Shown: positions 1-4,557 of the stretch, piece by piece
Position numbering within the stretch: the stretch's first letter is position 1
Layout: the number at the start of each line of letters is the position of its first letter
DNA from: an uncultured Collinsella sp.
Lineage (GTDB): Bacteria; Actinomycetota; Coriobacteriia; Coriobacteriales; Coriobacteriaceae
Direction: 5' to 3'
Assembly: GCA_902495265.1 (NCBI GenBank)
Contig: CABUWR010000108.1
Location: 1-5,207 of the forward strand
DNA: 5,207 bases
Made by a program: the position numbers and the translations under genes
Notes under the pieces: generated by a model
Told to the model about the DNA's origin: nothing
The model's input: the letters and a program-made list of their open reading frames with translations, nothing else
The model's database searches: none

Positions 1-3
1 CTG

Positions 4-34
4 CCGGCAGAAAAGGAACGTCCCCAACTGCCGG
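4..34 (-). repeat. Hairpin just past the HAD gene, carrying the intergenic repeat core
   Basis: CCGGCAG at 4-10 and CTGCCGG at 28-34 form a perfect 7-bp inverted repeat around a 17-base loop. It starts two bases past the HAD gene stop codon at 36-38. The loop, read on the minus strand, contains TTGGGGACGTTCC, the same core found in the repeats at 988-1042 and 3011-3068. The first ten bases of the window, CTGCCGGCAG, are themselves a perfect palindrome, so the element may continue past the left edge. On the minus strand the T-rich stretch (CCTTTT) lies inside the loop, not after the stem, so this is not a classic intrinsic terminator, although a 3' end-protecting or transcript-ending role is possible. 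Confidence 0.55.
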
Positions 35-35
35 A

Positions 36-830
36 TTAGGTGAGGCTCTCCAGAACACGGCGGAGTTCCTGCTGGACAGCGTGGTCGCGGTTGCGTCCCA
101 CCACGCGATCGGCAACCGCTTTGAGTGCGGGGCGTGCATTTTCCATCGCGCAGCCCGTGCCGACAAAGCGAATGATCTCATAGTCGTTCATCGAGTCGCC
201 AAACGCCATGACCTCGTCGCGTTCGACGCCATAGTGCTCCATGAGCTGCGCGATGCCCGAGGCCTTCGACACACCGGGCTGCATGGCATCGATCCACGCG
301 TTGCCCGAAGGCGCAAAGGTAAAGAGCTGACCGAGTTCGCGCTGTAGCACGTACGCACTGTCCATAACAGCACTGTCATCGCAAAAGATACTCGCCTTGA
401 TGATATTTACACTGGGATCGGGCAGCTCCCAAATGCGCTCGGCATTGGGAAGGTCCTTATCGACCTCGCGCACGAACTTGCACTCGTCATCGAGCAGGAA
501 GGACTTGGTTCGGTCAAAAAGCGCAAGATGCAGATTGGGAAACGTCGCGACGGCCTGGGCGAGCCTTCGAATCGCCAGGTGCGAATACACCTCACGGTCT
601 ACCATTTTGCCGTCGGCGTAGACCTGGGCACCGTTAGCGGCGACAAAGTCCATCTTGTCGCGAACGGGCGCAAAGAACTCGCACAGGCGATCGTAGCGAC
701 GACCTGACGATGCGGCGAAATGCACGCCATGCTCGTGTAGCGCCAGAATCAGTTCGTAGGTCTCGGGAGGCACCTGGCTGTTTTCGTCAAGCAACGTGCC
801 GTCCATATCGGATGCAATCAGTTTAAACAT
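36..830 (-). CDS. Cof-type HAD-superfamily (subclass IIB) hydrolase
   Basis: This 264-residue cytoplasmic phosphatase belongs to the Cof/YidA-like HAD-IIB family, whose members remove phosphate from sugar phosphates and cofactor phosphates; the substrate cannot be read from sequence. All four HAD motifs are visible: motif I DMDGTLLD at residues 8-15 (nucleophile D8, acid/base D10), motif II SSGR around 41-44, motif III lysine K189 in GVSKASG, and motif IV GDSMND at 211-216 binding Mg2+. The segment between about 80 and 185 is the IIB cap. Length is normal for the family. The ATG at 830 is chosen because the motif I strand begins at once (MFKLIASDMDGT) and GGGAG lies 7 bases upstream. That ribosome site is buried in a hairpin (836-897), so translation or transcription may be controlled. 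The gene follows ade by 206 bases and may be cotranscribed by read-through or have its own promoter. Confidence 0.94.
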   Translation of the reverse strand: MFKLIASDMDGTLLDENSQVPPETYELILALHEHGVHFAASSGRRYDRLCEFFAPVRDKMDFVAANGAQVYADGKMVDREVYSHLAIRRLAQAVATFPNLHLALFDRTKSFLLDDECKFVREVDKDLPNAERIWELPDPSVNIIKASIFCDDSAVMDSAYVLQRELGQLFTFAPSGNAWIDAMQPGVSKASGIAQLMEHYGVERDEVMAFGDSMNDYEIIRFVGTGCAMENARPALKAVADRVVGRNRDHAVQQELRRVLESLT

Positions 831-832
831 AG

Positions 833-897
833 AAAAGCTCCCTTCGGGCTTGTTGGAATCGAACGTGTATCCAATTCCAACGTACCCAAAGGGAGCT
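833..897 (-). terminator. Terminator-like hairpin that also sequesters the HAD gene ribosome binding site
   Basis: On the minus strand, AGCTCCCTTTGGG (885-897) pairs over 13 positions with CCCGAAGGGAGCT (836-848), with one G-U pair. After a 4x4 internal loop, TTGGAAT (874-880) pairs with ATTCCAA (853-859) around a 14-base loop. The stem is followed at once by TTTT (833-836), then CT and the ATG of the HAD gene at 830. The shape fits an intrinsic terminator for transcripts arriving from ade. The 3' arm also contains GGGAG (838-842), the only Shine-Dalgarno candidate for the HAD gene, 7 bases from its start codon, so folding would hide it. Whether it acts as a terminator, a translational switch or both is inference. 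Confidence 0.7.
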
Positions 898-987
898 CAG
901 GTAAGACTCCGCGGGCGCAAACGTTACAAGGACCTGGCAAATAGCTCACGCGCGCCAGGGGTCCCACATTCGCAGCGCCAGGCAACA
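898..987 (-). ncRNA. Candidate structured leader upstream of the HAD gene
   Basis: This stretch between the repeat downstream of ade and the RBS hairpin has no convincing ORF but contains ordered pairing on the minus strand. GGACCCCTGGC (954-964) pairs with GCCAGGTCC (930-938): a 9-bp stem with a 2-base bulge and a 15-base loop. A second copy of the 5' arm core (CCTGGCGC, complement of 975-982) lies 23 bases further upstream and could pair with the same GCCAGG at 933-938, so two folds compete. GTGAGCT (944-950) in the loop could also pair with most of the 5' arm of the downstream hairpin. TTGTAA, then TCTTAC 17 bases later, is a very weak promoter-like pair within it. I recognise no known riboswitch family here; the call rests on pairing alone. 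Confidence 0.35.
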
Positions 988-1042
988 CGTCAAAGAGTGT
1001 CCCCAATGACTAGCCGTTTAAGAACGTCCACGATAACTAGTC
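988..1042 (-). repeat. Two tandem degenerate copies of the intergenic repeat, overlapping the ade stop codon
   Basis: Read on the minus strand, GACTAGTTATCGTGGAC begins one 28-base unit (1042-1015) and GGCTAGTCATTGGGGAC begins the next (1015-988). They agree at about 20 of 28 positions, with a period of 27. The core TTGGGGAC and the run GTTCTTAAACG match the palindrome at 3011-3068, where CGACTAGTTAT is also found exactly. The first unit includes the TAG that ends ade (1037-1039). No transposase is encoded nearby, so any mobility would have to be supplied in trans. Confidence 0.6.
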
Positions 1043-2857
1043 GGCGTAGGTGAAGGTAGTGACGTCGAACATGCCCTCAGGGCGAATGCGGAGCGTCGGG
1101 ATCACCGGCAGGGGCAGGAAGATGATGCCCATGATGGGGTCGAGCGGCGGCTCAATACCCATGGCACGCGCCTTGACCATAAAGTCGTCGTGCTGCGCGG
1201 CGACATCCTCGGCCGTGCCCTCGCTCATCAGGCCACCGAGCGCCAGCGGAATGCGCGCCACGACCTCGCCGTTGCGCACCAGCACGTGACCGCCCTGGCC
1301 CACGGCCTCAACGGCGGCCATCATATCGGCGGCGTTGTCGCCCACGACGCACACGTTGTGCGAGTCGTGTCCGATCGTCGAGGCGATGGCACCACCGGTG
1401 ATGGTAAAGCCGCGCACCCAGCCGCGGCCGATATGCTTGCCAACGAGTCCCAGGCCAGCGGGGCCGTCACCGTCGGCGCCCTCGGCCTGCAGCGACACGC
1501 CGCGGCCGTGGCGCTCGATCAGCATAATGCGGCGCAGGCCCTCGGCGTTCTCGGGGCGAACCATGCCCGTGATGGCCTTACCCGGCACCACGTCAATCAC
1601 GGCCTCGCCCGGCTTAAAGGCATAGTCGAATACGTCGAGCGATAGCTTCGGCAGCTTAACGGAGGCGCGCAGCTCATCGGCAAGGGCAGCAACCTCGGCC
1701 ATCTCGGGTGCAATCTTGCCCACAAAGGTGCCGTCCTGCGCCACCAGAGCACCGGCGGCATATACGCGATGCGGAGCCGTGGCAAACGTCAAGTCATTGA
1801 GCACCAGCAGGTCGGCACGCTTGCCCGGGGCAATCGCACCGCGCAGCTCGTGCGGGTCGCGGCAGCCGTGATCCAGGCCAAACGCCTCGGCCGTGGAGAG
1901 GGACGCCATAGAGATAGCGACCACGGGGTCGATACCGGCCTCAATAGCCACGCGGCAGGCATTGTCGATCATACCGGTCGAAAGTGCATCGGAGGGAGCG
2001 CGGTCATCGGTCGCGAAGCAGCAGCGGCGGGCGCGGGCAGGGTTTTCCAGCAGCATCGGTGACAAGTTGGCCAGGTCATGGCTGCAGGTGCCCTCGCGCA
2101 GCATGACATACATGCCGCGAGACAACTTGTCGAGCGCCTCCTCGGGAATCGTCGACTCATGGTCGGCGATAATGCCTGCTGCGGCATAGGCGTTGAGGTC
2201 CTTGCCGGCAACGAGCGGAGCATGGCCGTCGACCTGCTTGGAGGGAGTCTGGTTGGCAGCGTCGATGCGGGCGCAGGTCTCAGGATCGGCCATAAAGACG
2301 CCCGGCAGGTTCATCATCTCGCCCAAGCCAAAGACATCACCCGGATGCTCGGCAAAAAACGCCTGCATATCGGCGGCGGTGATCACGGCACCGGCCTGCT
2401 CATCGGGTAGGGCCGGTACGCACGAGGGCATCATATACTTGATGGAGATGGGTGCGCGTCGGCCGTCCTCGATCATAAAGCGTAAGCCGTTCAAGCCGGA
2501 AACGTTGGCGATCTCGTGGCTGTCGGCAATGGCGGTGGTGGTACCGCGCGTCGCGGCCATGCGCGCATACTCGGCGGGGCGGATGTTCGAAGACTCGATA
2601 TGCAGATGCCCATCAATAAAACCGGGGGCGAGATAGCGGCCCTGGCAGTCGATAACCTCGGCAGCCTCGTAGGTACCGGCGGCATCGTCGCGACCGTCGT
2701 AGAGCACGCCGACGATTACGCCGTCCTTGACGGCAACGCTACCGGGCGCCACGCGCTGGCCATATACGTCGACAATCTGCGCATTGGTAAACAGCGTGTC
2801 GACGGGCGCACGACCCTCGGCGGCCTCGATCACAGACCTCATGACCTCAACGGACAT
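1037..2857 (-). CDS. ade: Adenine deaminase
   Basis: This 606-residue amidohydrolase converts adenine to hypoxanthine and ammonia in purine salvage, in the cytoplasm, using a divalent metal centre. An N-terminal beta-sandwich strand set (about 20-75) leads into the barrel. The metal-ligand signature DGHLHIESS spans 82-90 (H84, H86), and DSHEIAN 112-118 corresponds to the usual DPHEIAN. GLGEMMN (177-183), DGHAP (210-214, H212), ADHEST (231-236, H233) and ATDDR (282-286, D284) supply the remaining active-site positions expected for the family. The C-terminal domain includes PLALGGLMSEG and ends FDVTTFTYAD, close to the usual family end, so the gene is intact. The start at 2857 is supported by AAAGGAG five bases upstream. 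A promoter candidate lies at 2925-2952. The stop codon falls inside an intergenic repeat unit. The terminator-like hairpin 140 bases downstream probably ends its transcript. Confidence 0.97.
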   Translation of the reverse strand: MSVEVMRSVIEAAEGRAPVDTLFTNAQIVDVYGQRVAPGSVAVKDGVIVGVLYDGRDDAAGTYEAAEVIDCQGRYLAPGFIDGHLHIESSNIRPAEYARMAATRGTTTAIADSHEIANVSGLNGLRFMIEDGRRAPISIKYMMPSCVPALPDEQAGAVITAADMQAFFAEHPGDVFGLGEMMNLPGVFMADPETCARIDAANQTPSKQVDGHAPLVAGKDLNAYAAAGIIADHESTIPEEALDKLSRGMYVMLREGTCSHDLANLSPMLLENPARARRCCFATDDRAPSDALSTGMIDNACRVAIEAGIDPVVAISMASLSTAEAFGLDHGCRDPHELRGAIAPGKRADLLVLNDLTFATAPHRVYAAGALVAQDGTFVGKIAPEMAEVAALADELRASVKLPKLSLDVFDYAFKPGEAVIDVVPGKAITGMVRPENAEGLRRIMLIERHGRGVSLQAEGADGDGPAGLGLVGKHIGRGWVRGFTITGGAIASTIGHDSHNVCVVGDNAADMMAAVEAVGQGGHVLVRNGEVVARIPLALGGLMSEGTAEDVAAQHDDFMVKARAMGIEPPLDPIMGIIFLPLPVIPTLRIRPEGMFDVTTFTYAD

Positions 2858-2862
2858 ACATT

Positions 2863-2869
2863 CTCCTTT
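2863..2869 (-). promoter_or_regulatory. Ribosome binding site of ade
   Basis: The minus strand reads AAAGGAG here, five bases before the ATG at 2857. It favours this start over the in-frame methionine at residue 6. Just upstream, CTGCGG and CCGCAG (complements of 2906-2911 and 2884-2889) can form a 6-bp stem with a 16-base loop in the leader, leaving the ribosome site free. Confidence 0.75.
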
Positions 2870-2924
2870 AACTGTAGAAATAACTGCGGAGCGGACAAAC
2901 CTTCACCGCAGCAAGCCAATAGCC

Positions 2925-2952
2925 ATTGTATGCCCAAACGATAGGTCAACAA
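2925..2952 (-). promoter_or_regulatory. Candidate sigma-70 type promoter of ade
   Basis: On the minus strand TTGTTG (2947-2952) and TACAAT (2925-2930) are separated by 16 bases. The -10 box differs from TATAAT at one position, and the -35 box matches TTGACA at four of six positions. A better -35 sequence, TTGACC, overlaps but would leave only 13 bases. Transcription would begin near 2918, giving a leader of about 60 bases that starts after the palindromes. No known purine riboswitch pattern is seen in the leader. Confidence 0.5.
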
Positions 2953-3002
2953 TACGCCTCTCCGCTTAACGGCACACGCCACTTGGCGCAATGGGGTCAG
3001 AC

Positions 3003-3082
3003 CGCCTTGGGTAGTCGTTGGGGACGTTCTTAAACGACTAGTTATTCAAGAACGTCCCCAACGACTACTTGCGACCAAGGCG
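3003..3082. repeat. Perfect 21-bp inverted repeat with outer 8-bp stem (intergenic palindromic repeat)
   Basis: The arm at 3011-3031 (GTAGTCGTTGGGGACGTTC plus TT) is the exact reverse complement of 3048-3068, leaving a 16-base loop that contains ACTAGT. Outside it, CGCCTTGG (3003-3010) pairs exactly with CCAAGGCG (3075-3082), with a six-base bulge (TTGCGA, 3069-3074) on one side only. The arms carry the TTGGGGACGTTC core shared with the elements at 4-34 and 988-1042. The motif TGGGGTCAGACC lies directly beside it at 2992-3003. Such elements resemble REP-type repeats mobilised by IS200-like tyrosine transposases, but no such gene is in the window. Confidence 0.8.
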
Positions 3083-3109
3083 ACGCCGATGTTTTGGCAG
3101 GGTCAGCGA

Positions 3110-3208
3110 GCGGGTCGCATTTGAGACAAGGTGACGTGAAACGAAAGGGCGCTGACCTTCTGGTCGCGCCCTTGAAGTTGAACGTCAGATTGTCCAAATG
3201 CGGCCCGC
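3110..3208. repeat. Large imperfect inverted repeat surrounding the tyrS terminator
   Basis: Three blocks on the left are mirrored in order on the right around a central TTCT at 3158-3161. GCGGGTCGCATTT (3110-3122) matches the reverse complement of 3196-3208 at 12 of 13 positions, the mismatch being a possible G-U pair. GACAAGGTGACGT (3125-3137) matches that of 3182-3194 at 11 of 13. AAGGGCGC and GACC (3145-3157) match those of 3162-3173 exactly apart from one bulged base. The result is one long hairpin of about 99 bases. It may be a miniature palindromic element that now serves as terminator, or a terminator duplicated in inverted form. Confidence 0.7.
3138..3173 (-). terminator. Rho-independent terminator of tyrS
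   Basis: On the minus strand AAGGGCGC-GACC pairs with GGTC-A-GCGCCCTT around an AGAA tetraloop (3145-3173), with one unpaired A. The stem is GC-rich and is followed by TCGTTTC, giving a broken T-rich tail that begins in the closing pairs. It lies about 75 bases past the tyrS stop codon, in the expected orientation. It forms the tip of the larger inverted repeat 3110-3208. The tail is imperfect, which keeps this below certainty. Confidence 0.7.
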
Positions 3209-3221
3209 GCAGCGTCGAGCG

Positions 3222-3249
3222 GTTACGCGGTTTGGTAAAACCGCGTAAC
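3222..3249 (-). repeat. Perfect 12-bp hairpin beginning on the tyrS stop codon
   Basis: GTTACGCGGTTT (3222-3233) and AAACCGCGTAAC (3238-3249) are exact reverse complements around a 4-base loop. The final base of the tyrS TAG is the first base of the stem on the minus strand. No T-tract follows on that strand, so it is not a standard terminator. It could stall or protect the 3' end, or act together with the terminator 50 bases further on. Confidence 0.65.
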
Positions 3250-4460
3250 TAAATAAGCTTGAAGCCCTTGCGCTTGCCTACGGAGAGGGTGTCGCCCAGC
3301 TTGAGGGCGCTCGGGTCGATGTTGTAGCTCTTGGGAGCCACCGCCTCGCCGTTGATCTTGACGCCGCCGCCGTCAATGTCGCGACGGGCCTGGCCGGCGC
3401 TCGCCGAAAGGCCCAGGTCCTTAAGCAGGCCTGCGAGGTAGATCTGGCCCTCGTCGTTGACGGTCAGCTCGACATGCTTCTCGGGGAAGTCGGCAAGCTG
3501 GCCCTCTTTGAACACGCGGTCGAACTCGGCCTGAGCCTCGTCACCGGCACCGGCGCCGTGATAGGTATCGCACAGGTCGCGGCCCAGTGCGCGCTTGAGC
3601 TCATAGGGGTCGGCGGAACCGTCGGCCAGGGCGGCGTCGATCTTGTCGACCTCGGCCGGGGTGAGCGAGCTGGCCAGACGATAGTACTTGCCGATCATCT
3701 CGTCGGGGATGGACATGGTCTTGCCGAACATATCCTTGGGAGCATCGGTCAGGCCGATGTAGTTGCCGTAGGACTTGGACATCTTACGCACGCCATCGGT
3801 GCCCTCGAGCAGCGGCATGGTAAGCGCGATCTGCGGCTCCATGCCCATCTTCTCCATGAGCTCGCGACCAGCGAGCAGGTTGAAGAGCTGGTCGGTGCCG
3901 CCCATCTCCACGTCGGCCTTGATCTGAACGGAGTCGAAGGCCTGCATCACGGGGTACAGGAACTCGTGCAGGGCGATCGGCGTCTGGGACTGGTAGCGCT
4001 TGGTAAAGTCATCGCGCTCGAGGATGCGGGCGACGGTGAACTTGGAGCACACCTGCAGCAGGCCGGCCAGATCCATCGACAGGATCCAGTCGCCGTTGTG
4101 CACGATGGTGGTCTTCTCGGGATCCAGGATCTTCATGGCCTGGCTCACGTAGGTCTCGGCGTTGGCCTCAATCTGCTCCTGCGAAAGCTGCGGACGGGTG
4201 GAGTTCTTGCCCGAAGGATCGCCGATCAGTGCGGTGCCGTTACCGATGATGAGGGTGACCTTGTGGCCCAGGTCCTGGAACTGACGCATCTTGCGCAGGG
4301 GCACGGCATGGCCCAGGTGCAGGTCGGGGCTGGTGGGATCGACACCGAGCTTGATGTTGAGGGGCTCGCCCTTCTCAAGCTTCTTGCGAAGGTCGGCCTC
4401 GGGGACGATCTGTGCTGCGCCCGAGGTGATGATACGCATTTGCTCGTCGACAGACAGCAT
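3249..4460 (-). CDS. tyrS: Tyrosyl-tRNA synthetase
   Basis: This 403-residue class I aminoacyl-tRNA synthetase attaches tyrosine to tRNA-Tyr in the cytoplasm using ATP. The Rossmann catalytic domain carries the HIGH-type motif HLGH at 48-51, GDPSGK around 80-85, LHEFLYPVMQAFD at 164-176, the tyrosine-site segment GGTDQLFNLLAGR at 187-199 and KMSKS at 226-230. A helical domain follows, and the last ~60 residues (AGLLKDLGLSAS onward) form the S4 RNA-binding domain that contacts the tRNA. The GGTDQ.FN wording and length fit the TyrZ-like branch more than the E. coli TyrS branch. The ATG at 4460 is set by AGGAGG (4468-4473) seven bases upstream. It is probably transcribed alone, ending at the hairpins downstream. 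No T-box leader is seen in the 97 bases before it. All key motifs are intact. Confidence 0.98.
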   Translation of the reverse strand: MLSVDEQMRIITSGAAQIVPEADLRKKLEKGEPLNIKLGVDPTSPDLHLGHAVPLRKMRQFQDLGHKVTLIIGNGTALIGDPSGKNSTRPQLSQEQIEANAETYVSQAMKILDPEKTTIVHNGDWILSMDLAGLLQVCSKFTVARILERDDFTKRYQSQTPIALHEFLYPVMQAFDSVQIKADVEMGGTDQLFNLLAGRELMEKMGMEPQIALTMPLLEGTDGVRKMSKSYGNYIGLTDAPKDMFGKTMSIPDEMIGKYYRLASSLTPAEVDKIDAALADGSADPYELKRALGRDLCDTYHGAGAGDEAQAEFDRVFKEGQLADFPEKHVELTVNDEGQIYLAGLLKDLGLSASAGQARRDIDGGGVKINGEAVAPKSYNIDPSALKLGDTLSVGKRKGFKLI

Positions 4461-4467
4461 TGGGTAT

Positions 4468-4473
4468 CCTCCT
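4468..4473 (-). promoter_or_regulatory. Strong ribosome binding site of tyrS
   Basis: The minus strand reads AGGAGG, a full match to the consensus, seven bases before the ATG at 4460. It fixes the tyrS start. Confidence 0.85.
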
Positions 4474-4481
4474 TTTGCTAT

Positions 4482-4508
4482 AGCACCCTCACCGGATACG
4501 GCGGTGCT
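4482..4508 (-). other. Two mutually exclusive stems in the tyrS 5' leader
   Basis: On the minus strand AGCACC (4503-4508) can pair with GGTGCT (4482-4487), or CACCG (4502-4506) with CGGTG (4490-4494). The two stems share bases and cannot form together. They end about eight bases before AGGAGG and do not include it. The pairs are short and may be chance in GC-rich DNA. Confidence 0.3.
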
Positions 4509-4528
4509 CGAAGTTCATAAACCCACTA

Positions 4529-4557
4529 ATAATAACCAAAACGGCGCGGCCGAACAC
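4529..4557 (-). promoter_or_regulatory. Weak candidate promoter region of tyrS
   Basis: The AT-rich minus-strand stretch contains TATTAT (4529-4534), one mismatch from the -10 consensus. The sequence 17 bases upstream, GTGTTC, is a poor -35 box. It is listed because it is the only AT-rich stretch in the gap. Transcription from inside the upstream U32 gene is equally possible. Confidence 0.25.
4538..4552 (-). terminator. Short terminator-like hairpin after the U32 gene
   Basis: On the minus strand CGGC and GCCG (4549-4552 and 4542-4545) close a 3-base loop and are followed by TTTT (4538-4541). A four-pair stem is minimal for termination, so read-through into tyrS is plausible. Confidence 0.3.

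Larger units (their letters stand above)
2858..3248. other. 391-base intergenic region between tyrS and ade, dense in palindromes
   Basis: No ORF here looks like a gene. From tyrS towards ade it holds a stop-overlapping hairpin (3222-3249), a large imperfect inverted repeat with an intrinsic terminator at its tip (3110-3208), a perfect 21-bp inverted repeat (3011-3068) with an outer 8-bp stem, a TGGGGTCAGACC motif (2992-3003), and the ade promoter and 5' leader (2858-2952). More than half of the gap is therefore capable of base pairing with itself. Its palindromic content is far above what a terminator plus a promoter would need. Confidence 0.7.

Noticed and set aside
852..868. T-arm-like GTTCGATTCC on the minus strand, suggesting a tRNA
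   Set aside because: No acceptor, D or anticodon arms can be placed around it, and the bases are already paired in the hairpin before the HAD gene.
818..1006. Minus-strand 62-codon open frame in the gap before the HAD gene
   Set aside because: It runs through the repeat, the candidate leader and the RBS hairpin and ends inside the HAD gene. Its sequence is explained by those elements and I recognise no protein similarity.
2858..2918. Purine riboswitch upstream of ade
   Set aside because: The leader has one 6-bp stem and none of the conserved loop or junction sequences of the purine class.
988..3082. CRISPR array
   Set aside because: The repeat units are few, degenerate, partly inverted and separated by whole genes rather than regular unique spacers.
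3474..4520. Long plus-strand open frame (348 codons) antisense to tyrS
   Set aside because: It lies opposite a fully intact tyrosyl-tRNA synthetase, shows no recognisable motif, is rich in low-complexity H/G/L/V runs and has no good ribosome site. It is a shadow of GC-biased codon use.
4461..4557. T-box leader upstream of tyrS
   Set aside because: The gap is too short for one, and no GGGTGG-type T-box sequence or specifier stem is present.
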